A DNA stretch of 5,011 nucleotides. Source: Nocardioidaceae bacterium. GTDB taxonomy: Bacteria; Actinomycetota; Actinomycetes; Propionibacteriales; Nocardioidaceae. Under the pieces are notes generated by a model. The model worked only from the letters and a program-made list of their open reading frames with translations. It did no database searches and had not been told where the DNA came from. A program made the position numbers and the translations under genes. Below, one piece after another: positions 1 through 5,002 of the stretch (positions are counted from its first letter, which is position 1; each line of letters begins with the position of its first letter). The stretch spans positions 1 through 5,011 of the forward strand of contig JACCVA010000271.1 in the NCBI GenBank assembly GCA_013698435.1, given 5' to 3'.

Positions 1-143
1 GACGGTGTGTTGTCCCCGGTGCAGGCGGTCAGCCCGGCGACGGCGACCAGTGCGGCACCCCGAAACAGCGAGCGGCGGCTCAGCCCCGCGTCAGATCCCA
101 CCCGCGAGACGCTACCGGAACGGCTCCGGCTGTCGGGCGGCAC
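1..143 (-). CDS. N-terminus of a Tat-exported lipoprotein (partial)
   Basis: Reading the minus strand from GTG at 143 gives 47 residues, with the rest off the left edge. The sequence shows a twin-arginine motif, SRRSLFRG at residues 22-29, then a hydrophobic stretch AALVAVAGL, then a lipobox LTAC with Cys41, followed by a polar TGDNT mature start. This order (n-region, RR, h-region, lipobox) is that of a Tat-dependent lipoprotein anchored on the outer face of the membrane. The start is uncertain: GTG at 101 is also in frame and would leave a shorter n-region, and neither start has a strong Shine-Dalgarno. The gene is divergent from rimP. In several actinobacteria a ferritin-like (DUF4439-type) protein sits divergently beside rimP, so that is one candidate, but no part of such a domain is visible here and the function is unassigned. 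Confidence 0.68.
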   Translation of the reverse strand, partial: MPPDSRSRSGSVSRVGSDAGLSRRSLFRGAALVAVAGLTACTGDNTP

Positions 144-169
144 GACCGCGCCACGGCAGGCATTAGGCT
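142..169 (+). promoter_or_regulatory. Candidate rimP operon promoter
   Basis: TAGGCT at 164-169 fits the actinobacterial TANNNT -10 pattern. The best -35 candidate is weak (ACGACC, 142-147, 16-base spacer). A start near 175-178 would give a leader of about 35 bases carrying the rimP ribosome site. The location between divergent genes and upstream of the first gene of the cluster supports a promoter somewhere here, but the exact elements are a guess. Confidence 0.4.
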
Positions 170-187
170 GGGACCGCGAGACGACAA
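160..187 (-). promoter_or_regulatory. Candidate promoter of the divergent lipoprotein gene
   Basis: On the minus strand, TTGTCG (182-187) and TAATGC (160-165) are separated by 16 bases. They resemble a -35 and an imperfect -10. Transcription would begin roughly 10 bases before the GTG at 143. The -10 overlaps the candidate rimP -10 on the other strand. Assigned by eye from consensus only. Confidence 0.25.
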
Positions 188-196
188 CACAACAGC

Positions 197-204
197 GAGG
201 AGGG
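197..204 (+). promoter_or_regulatory. Strong ribosome binding site of rimP
   Basis: GAGGAGGG contains the full AGGAGG core, with nine bases between its last G and the ATG at 213. It is the strongest Shine-Dalgarno in the window and settles the rimP start. Confidence 0.85.
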
Positions 205-212
205 CAGCTGCG

Positions 213-692
213 ATGACCGGGCACAGCCAGTCCGAAGCGCTCCTCGATGTGTTGGGTGAGCCGCTGGCGAAGCAAGGGTACGACCTCGAGGGTGTCGAGG
301 TCTCCCAGGCCGGCCGCCGGAGCCTCGTGCGGGTGTTGGTCGACACCGACAACGGAGTGACGCTCGACGGCATCGCGGACGCCACCCACATCATCAGCGA
401 CGTGCTCGACTCGACCGAGGTACTGGGCGAGAGCCCCTACACGCTCGAGGTCACCTCACCAGGCATCGACCGGCCGCTGACCGTGCCGCGGCACTGGCGC
501 CGCAACGTCGACCGGCTGGTCAAGGTTGTGCCGCGCGACGGCGACGAGTTCATCGGCCGGATCCGCAGCTGCCACGAGACGGCGGTACAGCTCGAGACGG
601 ACAGCGGCAGCAACGAGGTGGCGTACGACGACATCACGTCTGCCCGTATCCAGGTGGAGTTCAAAAGGCCAGACCCGACGGGGAAGAGGTGA
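213..692 (+). CDS. rimP: Ribosome maturation factor RimP
   Basis: RimP (the former YhbC/DUF150 family) acts in the cytoplasm as an assembly factor for the 30S ribosomal subunit, binding pre-30S particles with S12. The 159-residue product matches the usual family length of about 150-180. The N-terminal alpha/beta domain (about residues 8-90) contains the family signature YTLEVTSPGIDRPL at 76-89. A C-terminal SH3-like beta-barrel domain follows (about 93-155), with the expected DEFIGRI segment. The preceding LVRVLVDTDNGVTLDGIADATHIIS stretch (around 38-62) is also typical. ATG at 213 is set by a near-perfect Shine-Dalgarno. It is the first gene of the cluster, with nusA starting 6 bases after its stop, so the two are almost certainly co-transcribed and probably translationally coupled. 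Nothing is missing or unusual in the protein. Confidence 0.96.
   Translation: MTGHSQSEALLDVLGEPLAKQGYDLEGVEVSQAGRRSLVRVLVDTDNGVTLDGIADATHIISDVLDSTEVLGESPYTLEVTSPGIDRPLTVPRHWRRNVDRLVKVVPRDGDEFIGRIRSCHETAVQLETDSGSNEVAYDDITSARIQVEFKRPDPTGKR
685..692 (+). promoter_or_regulatory. Ribosome binding site of nusA, overlapping the rimP stop
   Basis: AGAGGTGA includes the rimP TGA stop (690-692) and an AGAGG-like Shine-Dalgarno. It lies about 9 bases before GTG 699 and about 21 bases before the in-frame ATG at 711, so it favours the GTG as the nusA start. Ribosomes finishing rimP would unload directly on this site. Confidence 0.6.
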
Positions 693-698
693 CCCGAC

Positions 699-1727
699 GT
701 GGACATCGACATGACCGTCCTGCGCTCGATGGTGTACGAGAAGGAGATCTCGTTCGAGGTGCTCGTCGACGCCATCGAGCAGGCGCTCCTGGTCGCCTAC
801 CACCGCACCCCGGGGGCACACGAGGATGCCCGGGTCGAGCTCGACCGCAAGTCCGGCCACGTCACCGTGATGGCCCACGAACGCGACGAGAGCGGTGAGC
901 TCGTCCGCGAGTTCGACGACACGCCCGCCGGCTTCGGGCGGATTGCGGCGACGACCGCCAAGCAGGTGATCCTGCAGCGCCTTCGCGACGCCGAGGACGA
1001 CGCGCGGTTCGGTGAGTTCGCCGGCAAGGAGGGTGACGTCGTCTCGGGTGTCGTCCAGCAGGGGCGTGACCCCGACATGGTGTTCGTCGACCTCGGCAAG
1101 ATCGAGGCGATCCTGCCCTCGGCCGAGCGGGTGCCGGGAGAGCGCTACGACCATGGCCAGCGCATCCGGTGCCTGGTCGTGACGGTCCGCAAGGGGCCGA
1201 GGGGCCCGCAGGTCATGCTGTCACGCTCACATCCCAACCTTGTGAAGAAGCTCTTCGCGCTGGAGGTGCCGGAGATCGCGGACGGGACCGTGCAGATCGC
1301 CGGGATCGCCCGAGAGGCAGGACACCGCACCAAGATCGCGGTCCACTCGACCGTCGAAGGCGTCAACCCGAAGGGCGCCTGCATCGGGCCGATGGGCCAG
1401 CGGGTCCGCAACGTGATGGGTGAGCTCCACGGCGAGAAGATCGACATCGTTGACTGGTCGGAGGACCCGGAGGAGATGATCGCGCACGCGCTGTCGCCGG
1501 CCCAGGTCAGCGCCGTCGAGATCGTCGATGAGGCCGCGCGCTCGGCACGCGTTGTCGTACCCGACTACCAGCTCTCGCTCGCGATCGGCAAGGAGGGGCA
1601 AAACGCCCGGCTCGCGGCGCGGATGACCGGCTGGCGCATCGACATCCGCTCCGACGAGGCACCCGACCCTGCCGCTTCGCCCGCCGTGGAGCCGGCCGGC
1701 GAGCCCGGCCCCGTGTCGAAGCAGTAA
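699..1727 (+). CDS. nusA: Transcription termination/antitermination factor NusA
   Basis: NusA binds RNA polymerase and nascent RNA. It modulates pausing, intrinsic termination and antitermination, including on rRNA operons. The product has 342 residues. In order it shows an RNAP-binding N-terminal domain (about 1-108, with RIAATTAKQVILQRLRDAE at 81-99), an S1 RNA-binding domain (about 111-178, EGDVVSGVV through VMLSRS), a first KH domain with loop GPMG at 230-233, and a second KH domain with loop GKEG at 297-300 in LAIGKEGQNARLAARMTGW. The tail after 319 is a short Pro/Ala/Glu segment. The acidic repeats of the roughly 495-residue E. coli protein are absent, as expected for actinobacterial and Gram-positive forms. 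GTG at 699 is preferred over ATG at 711 because of the Shine-Dalgarno spacing and because MDIDM matches the start of actinobacterial homologues. The stop is TAA; ylxR follows after 44 bases. Confidence 0.97.
   Translation: MDIDMTVLRSMVYEKEISFEVLVDAIEQALLVAYHRTPGAHEDARVELDRKSGHVTVMAHERDESGELVREFDDTPAGFGRIAATTAKQVILQRLRDAEDDARFGEFAGKEGDVVSGVVQQGRDPDMVFVDLGKIEAILPSAERVPGERYDHGQRIRCLVVTVRKGPRGPQVMLSRSHPNLVKKLFALEVPEIADGTVQIAGIAREAGHRTKIAVHSTVEGVNPKGACIGPMGQRVRNVMGELHGEKIDIVDWSEDPEEMIAHALSPAQVSAVEIVDEAARSARVVVPDYQLSLAIGKEGQNARLAARMTGWRIDIRSDEAPDPAASPAVEPAGEPGPVSKQ
1694..1710 (+). other. G+C-rich stem-loop at the 3' end of nusA
   Basis: GGCCGG (1694-1699) and CCGGCC (1705-1710) are perfect inverted repeats around a 5-base loop, inside the last codons of nusA (the Pro/Ala/Gly tail). 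No T-run follows, so it is not a standard intrinsic terminator. It could slow polymerase or stabilise a 3' end before the candidate ylxR promoter, or be a by-product of G+C-rich codons. Confidence 0.3.
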
Positions 1728-1732
1728 CCAAG

Positions 1733-1763
1733 TTCGCACCAGACACGCCCGAGCCGGTAGACT
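1733..1763 (+). promoter_or_regulatory. Candidate internal promoter for ylxR-infB (leaderless start)
   Basis: TAGACT at 1758-1763 matches TANNNT. Upstream, TTCGCA (1733-1738, 19-base spacer) matches TTGACA at four of six positions. The -10 ends 8 bases before the ylxR ATG, so transcription would begin at or within a few bases of A1772. This is the arrangement of leaderless actinobacterial genes and agrees with the lack of any Shine-Dalgarno before ylxR. Inferred from motif and spacing only. Confidence 0.5.
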
Positions 1764-1771
1764 GCAGACCG

Positions 1772-2062
1772 ATGAGTCGGGTGCCCCCTGTCCGTACATG
1801 TGTGGGCTGCCGGGAGCGCGCGACGAAGTCTGAGCTGCTGCGGATTGTCGCAGTGGGAGACAGCTCACCGCGAGCCGTCGTCCCCGACGAACGTGGCAGC
1901 ACCCCGGGGCGAGGTGCGCACCTGCACCCCACATCCGGGTGTCTCGACCAAGCTGAGCGCCGACGAGCAGTACCGCGAGCCCTGCGGTTCGATGGACCGG
2001 CGGACCTCAGTGCACTACGGAACTGGATCGAGACGCACCGCCTGACTCCGCCCCGGAGCTAG
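1772..2062 (+). CDS. ylxR: YlxR family RNA-binding protein (DUF448)
   Basis: This is a 96-residue member of the YlxR/DUF448 family, encoded between nusA and infB in many bacteria. The B. subtilis homologue, renamed RnpM, has been reported to bind RNase P RNA and modulate RNase P; whether that holds here is inference. Family features are the N-terminal RTCVGCRERATKSELLRIV (8-26), a central PGRGAHLHP (45-53) in the place of the usual GRGAY/W motif, and a basic helix AERRRAVPRALR (61-72). A conserved Cys pair (C10, C13) and C57 are present. His at 50 and 52 replaces the aromatic and Cys seen in Firmicutes, a pattern I associate with actinobacterial members. No Shine-Dalgarno precedes ATG 1772, only GCAGACCG. 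The start is supported by homology of the N-terminus and by the -10-like element 8 bases upstream. A 144-base gap separates it from infB. Confidence 0.92.
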   Translation: MSRVPPVRTCVGCRERATKSELLRIVAVGDSSPRAVVPDERGSTPGRGAHLHPTSGCLDQAERRRAVPRALRFDGPADLSALRNWIETHRLTPPRS

Positions 2063-2065
2063 GCG

Positions 2066-2083
2066 GGCCGCACCGATGCGGCC
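2066..2083 (+). other. Stem-loop just after the ylxR stop
   Basis: GGCCGCA (2066-2072) and TGCGGCC (2077-2083) form a perfect 7-bp stem with a CCGA tetraloop, three bases after the ylxR TAG. No U-tract follows. Three more CCGA units run in tandem directly behind it (2082-2093). It may be a partial terminator, a processing or stability element, or part of the structured infB leader. Confidence 0.5.
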
Positions 2084-2100
2084 GACCGACCGACAAGAGA

Positions 2101-2161
2101 GTGGAGCAGCTGCTCATGACATCTCGATGAGACTCATGCGATGAGCACGCCCGACAACTAA
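2101..2161 (+). other. Chain of three mini-ORFs upstream of infB
   Basis: Three tiny reading frames are joined by ATGA stop/start overlaps. ORF a runs from ATG 2116 to TGA 2128-2130 (MTSR), or from in-frame GTG 2101 (MEQLLMTSR). ORF b runs 2127-2144 (MRLMR). ORF c runs 2141-2161 (MSTPDN). GTGGAG at 2101-2106 lies 9 bases before ATG 2116 and could be its Shine-Dalgarno. ORF c is in the infB frame, its TAA 45 bases before the infB GTG. They could be a coupled leader translated to control the hairpin that follows, but short ORFs arise easily by chance and two of the overlaps come from one repeated heptamer, CGATGAG. Confidence 0.25.
2104..2147 (+). repeat. Alternating CTCAT/ATGAG inverted repeats in the infB leader
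   Basis: CTCAT at 2113 and 2133 alternates with ATGAG at 2127 and 2141. Neighbouring copies can pair as two small hairpins (loops of 9 and 3 bases). Alternatively the outer TGCTCAT (2111-2117) and ATGAGCA (2141-2147) form a 7-bp stem around the whole segment. ATGAG-A-CTCAT (2127-2137) is also an 11-base near-palindrome at DNA level, and GAGCAGCTGCTC (2104-2115) is a perfect 12-base palindrome. The pairings exclude one another. Confidence 0.5.
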
Positions 2162-2190
2162 CGGTCTGAACCCTGCTCGGGTCCGGACCG
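2162..2190 (+). other. Strong stem-loop immediately before the infB ribosome site
   Basis: CGGTCTGAACCC (2162-2173) pairs with GGGTCCGGACCG (2179-2190) across a TGCTC loop: eleven pairs, including one G-U, with one A-C mismatch. It starts at the base after the stop of the last mini-ORF and ends 6 bases before the AAGGAG. A competing 6-bp stem, CTCGGG (2176-2181) with CCCGAG (2191-2196), would break it and reach the base next to the Shine-Dalgarno. No T-run follows, so terminator function is unlikely; a role in controlling infB translation is inference. Confidence 0.5.
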
Positions 2191-2196
2191 CCCGAG

Positions 2197-2202
2197 AAGG
2201 AG
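2197..2202 (+). promoter_or_regulatory. Ribosome binding site of infB
   Basis: AAGGAG lies 4 bases before GTG 2207, a close but usable spacing. No other in-frame start codon is near, so it fixes the infB start. Confidence 0.75.
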
Positions 2203-2206
2203 AATT

Positions 2207-5002
2207 GTGGCCAAAGCCGCGAAAGCCAGAGTCCACGAACTCGCCAAAGAGTTCGGAGTGACCAGCAAGGTCGTCCTTGCGGCACTCAACGAGATGGGGG
2301 AGTACGTCAAGTCCCCCTCGTCGACGATCGAGCCTCCCGTCGTCGCCAAGCTCACCACGGCGCACGGCGAGGCATGGAAGGCCGAGACCGCTGCCAAGGC
2401 GGCCAAGAAGGCCGCTAAGAAAGCCCCGGCCAAGAACGTGACCAATGGCGTCGCCGAGGCGCCTGCCGCGGCGGAGACCGTCCACGGCTCACCCGCGACC
2501 ACTGCCCCGGTCGAGACGCAGATGCGTCCGTCCGCCCCCTCCGTCGAGTCGGTCCCGGCCGTCGAGACTGTGCCCCACCACGACGTCGACCTCATGCCCG
2601 AGCAGCCGGCGGCGCCGGCTGCCTCCGCGGCACCTTCGACCGCGGCCCGGCCCGGTCCCCGCCCGGGCGCGCCGCGTCCCGGGAACAACCCGTTCTCGTC
2701 CACGCAGGGCATGCAGCGCTCGGGTTCCGGTCAGATGCCGCCACGCCCACCGGCCGGTCGTACCGACCGCCCGGGTCCCGGTGCCGGTGACGTCCGCAGC
2801 ACCCGCCCTGGCAGCGTTCCGGGCGCACCACGACCCAACCCGGCGATGATGCCCAAGCAGTCCGACCGGATGGCCCCCAGCGGTCCGGGTGGACGCAGCC
2901 GTCCCGCACCGGGTGCTCGCGGTGGACCCGGAAGCGGTCCCGGCGGTCCTCGTGGCGGCACCGGCGCCCCGGCCCGCGGAGGCCGCGGCGGCTACAGCGG
3001 TGCTCCGAGCGGCGCACCAAGCGGTGGTTTGCCGGCGAGCGGTGGTCGCCCGGTCGGGCGCAACCAGCGCGGCCAGACCCAGGGCGCCTTCGGACGCCCC
3101 GGCGGTCCGTCGCGTCGCGGACGCAAGTCGAAGCGGGCGCGTCGCCAGGAGTACGAGCAGATGCAGGCACCGTCGGTCGGCGGCGTCCGCGTGCGCAAAG
3201 GCGAGGGCGAGACCGTGCGACTGTCGCGCGGCGCATCTTTGACCGACTTCGCCGAGAAGGTAGGCGTCGATGCGGCCTCGCTCGTGCAGGTGCTGTTCCA
3301 CCTCGGCGAGATGGTCACGGCGACGCAGTCGGTCAACGAGCAGACCCTCGCCATCCTCGGCGAGGAGCTCAACTACAGCATCGAGGTCGTGTCACCGGAA
3401 GATGAGGACAAGGAGCTCCTCGACTCGTTCAACATCGAGTTCGGGGAGGACGAAGGCGGCGAGGATGCCCTCATCGCGCGACCGCCGGTCGTGACGGTGA
3501 TGGGTCACGTCGACCACGGCAAGACCAAGCTGCTCGACGCCATCCGCGACGCCAACGTGGTCTCCAAGGAAGCCGGTGGCATCACCCAGCACATCGGCGC
3601 CTACCAGGTGGCTACCGAGGTCGACGGCACCGAACGCCGCCTGACGTTCATCGACACACCAGGTCACGAGGCCTTCACCGCGATGCGTATGCGTGGTGCC
3701 CAGGCGACCGACATCGCGATCCTCGTGGTCGCAGCTGACGACGGCGTGATGCCCCAGACGATCGAGGCGCTCAACCATGCCCAGGCTGCGAACGTGCCGA
3801 TCGTGGTCGCGGTCAACAAGATCGACAAGCCGGAGGCAGACCCGGCGAAGGTGCGCGGTCAGCTCACCGAGTATGGCCTGGTGCCGGAGGAGTACGGCGG
3901 CGAGACGATGTTCGTCGACGTCTCCGCGAAGTCGATGCTCAACATCGACGGGCTGCTCGAGTCGCTCGTGCTGACTGCGGACGCGGCGCTGGACCTGCGG
4001 GCCAACCCCCACCAAGACGCCCAGGGTCTCGTCATCGAGGCGCACCTCGACCGTGGTCGCGGCCCGGTCGCGACCGTGCTTGTGCAGCGCGGCACACTCA
4101 GCGTCGGTGACTCGCTTGTCGCGGGTCCGGCGTACGGGCGCGTGCGCGCCATGCTCGACGAGCACGGCGAGCCCGTCAGCAAGGCCGACCCGAGCCGTCC
4201 TGTGATGGTTCTCGGCCTCACGGCGGTGCCGGGTGCGGGAGACAACTTCATCGTGGTGTCCGACGACCGGGTAGCGCGGCAGATCGCCGAGAAGCGTGAC
4301 GCTCGGGAGCGGGCGGCGATGCTCGCCAAGAGCACCGGTCGCCGGACTCTCGAGGACTTCATGTCGAGCATGGAGAAGGGCGAGAGCGAAGAGCTCCTGC
4401 TCATCTTGAAGGGTGATGTGTCGGGTTCCGTCGAGGCCCTCGAGGACGCGTTGGCCAAGATCGACGTCGGCGACGACGTCAACCTGCGGGTCATCGACCG
4501 TGGCGTCGGTGCGATCACCGAAACCAACGTGATGCTTGCGGCGGCGTCGAACGCCGTCATCATCGGCTTCAACGTGCGTCCGCAGGGCAAGGCAACCGAG
4601 GTCGCCGACCGTGAGGGCGTCGACATTCGCTACTACTCGGTGATCTACCAGGCGATCGACGAGATCGAGGCCGCCCTGAAGGGCATGCTCAAGCCGGAGT
4701 ACGAAGAGGCGCAGCTGGGCACCGCCGAGGTGCGTGCGGTCTTCCGGTCCTCCAAGGTCGGCAACATCGCCGGCTGCATGGTCGCGTCTGGTGTCATCCG
4801 CCGCAACGCGAAGGCGCGGTTGATCCGTGACGGCAACGTCGTCGCCGACAACCTCGACATCTCCTCGCTCAAGCGGGAGAAGGACGACGCGACCGAGGTC
4901 CGCGAAGGCTTCGAGTGTGGTCTCACGCTCGGCAACTACAACGACCTCAAGATCGACGACGTCATCGAGACCTTCGAGATGAAGGAGATCCCGCGAGGCT
5001 GA
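2207..5002 (+). CDS. infB: Translation initiation factor IF-2
   Basis: IF2 is the cytoplasmic GTPase that places fMet-tRNA on the 30S subunit and drives joining of the 50S subunit. The product has 931 residues (E. coli 890; actinobacterial forms about 900-1050). An IF2_N helical domain (about 8-50, ARVHELAKEFGVTSKVVL) is followed by a Lys/Ala run (62-76) and a long Pro/Gly/Arg-rich linker. The second IF2_N domain is at about 336-390. The G domain has every motif: G1 GHVDHGKT 433-440, G2 GITQHIGA 458-465, G3 DTPGH 483-487 with the catalytic-type His, G4 NKID 537-540 and G5 SAK 573-575. Domains II and III follow, and the C-terminal initiator-tRNA-binding domain ends with GFECGLTLGNYNDLKIDD from 901. 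The start is GTG with AAGGAG four bases upstream; the stop is TGA. The gene is intact, with no missing key residue. A structured 144-base leader precedes it. Confidence 0.98.
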   Translation: MAKAAKARVHELAKEFGVTSKVVLAALNEMGEYVKSPSSTIEPPVVAKLTTAHGEAWKAETAAKAAKKAAKKAPAKNVTNGVAEAPAAAETVHGSPATTAPVETQMRPSAPSVESVPAVETVPHHDVDLMPEQPAAPAASAAPSTAARPGPRPGAPRPGNNPFSSTQGMQRSGSGQMPPRPPAGRTDRPGPGAGDVRSTRPGSVPGAPRPNPAMMPKQSDRMAPSGPGGRSRPAPGARGGPGSGPGGPRGGTGAPARGGRGGYSGAPSGAPSGGLPASGGRPVGRNQRGQTQGAFGRPGGPSRRGRKSKRARRQEYEQMQAPSVGGVRVRKGEGETVRLSRGASLTDFAEKVGVDAASLVQVLFHLGEMVTATQSVNEQTLAILGEELNYSIEVVSPEDEDKELLDSFNIEFGEDEGGEDALIARPPVVTVMGHVDHGKTKLLDAIRDANVVSKEAGGITQHIGAYQVATEVDGTERRLTFIDTPGHEAFTAMRMRGAQATDIAILVVAADDGVMPQTIEALNHAQAANVPIVVAVNKIDKPEADPAKVRGQLTEYGLVPEEYGGETMFVDVSAKSMLNIDGLLESLVLTADAALDLRANPHQDAQGLVIEAHLDRGRGPVATVLVQRGTLSVGDSLVAGPAYGRVRAMLDEHGEPVSKADPSRPVMVLGLTAVPGAGDNFIVVSDDRVARQIAEKRDARERAAMLAKSTGRRTLEDFMSSMEKGESEELLLILKGDVSGSVEALEDALAKIDVGDDVNLRVIDRGVGAITETNVMLAAASNAVIIGFNVRPQGKATEVADREGVDIRYYSVIYQAIDEIEAALKGMLKPEYEEAQLGTAEVRAVFRSSKVGNIAGCMVASGVIRRNAKARLIRDGNVVADNLDISSLKREKDDATEVREGFECGLTLGNYNDLKIDDVIETFEMKEIPRG
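2648..3148 (+). repeat. Low-complexity Pro/Gly/Arg-rich linker coding region of infB
   Basis: Residues 148-314 of IF2 are biased to Pro, Gly, Arg, Ala and Ser. RGG-type clusters occur at 238-240 and 257-262, there is a short GAPSGAPSGG repeat, and a strongly basic end SRRGRKSKRARRQ (302-314). No folded domain is expected. Such linkers are common in actinobacterial IF2 and vary between species in length. Confidence 0.8.
3147..3163 (+). promoter_or_regulatory. Candidate internal translation start in infB
   Basis: AGGAG at 3147-3151 lies 9 bases before an in-frame ATG at 3161 (Met319 of IF2). The site sits where the disordered linker ends, just before the second IF2_N domain and the G domain. 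Initiation here would give a 613-residue short IF2. E. coli and B. subtilis infB are known to make shorter IF2 forms from internal starts; use of this one is inference. Confidence 0.35.

Noticed and set aside
7..216. Plus-strand ORF of 69 codons in the rimP upstream region
   Set aside because: It is antisense to the Tat/lipobox-coding frame, runs into the rimP start and shows no start signal; the minus-strand reading explains the region better.
80..394. Minus-strand ORF of 104 codons overlapping the rimP 5' end
   Set aside because: It is in a different frame from the Tat signal, overlaps confident rimP coding sequence and has no recognisable features.
456..1154. Minus-strand open frame of 232 codons opposite rimP and nusA
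   Set aside because: It crosses two confident genes antisense, is rich in Asp/Val/His/Leu from reversed codons and has no motif.
1694..1710. Intrinsic terminator at the end of nusA
   Set aside because: The perfect GGCCGG/CCGGCC stem lacks a following T-run and lies inside codons; listed only as a stem-loop of uncertain meaning.
1227..1934. Minus-strand open frame of 235 codons opposite nusA and ylxR
   Set aside because: It spans two well-supported + strand genes and has no family features; a shadow of G+C codon bias.
2063..2206. A separate infB promoter in the ylxR-infB gap
   Set aside because: The only TA-starting hexamers (TAGGCG, TAACGG) lack the final T of TANNNT, and no convincing -35 pairs with them.
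2141..2206. An N-terminal extension of IF2 from ATG 2141 by stop-codon read-through
   Set aside because: The frame is shared and open after the TAA at 2159-2161, but the GTG at 2207 has its own AAGGAG and begins the conserved IF2 N-terminus; nothing suggests recoding.
2489..3301. Minus-strand open frame of 270 codons opposite the infB linker
   Set aside because: Its low-complexity Ala/Arg/Gly/Thr composition mirrors the Pro/Gly/Arg linker on the coding strand; no domain or start signal is visible.
3392..4165. Minus-strand open frame of 257 codons opposite infB
   Set aside because: It lies wholly opposite the conserved IF2 GTPase domain, has no recognisable motif or Shine-Dalgarno, and is His/Arg/Val-rich as expected for an antisense frame in high-G+C DNA.
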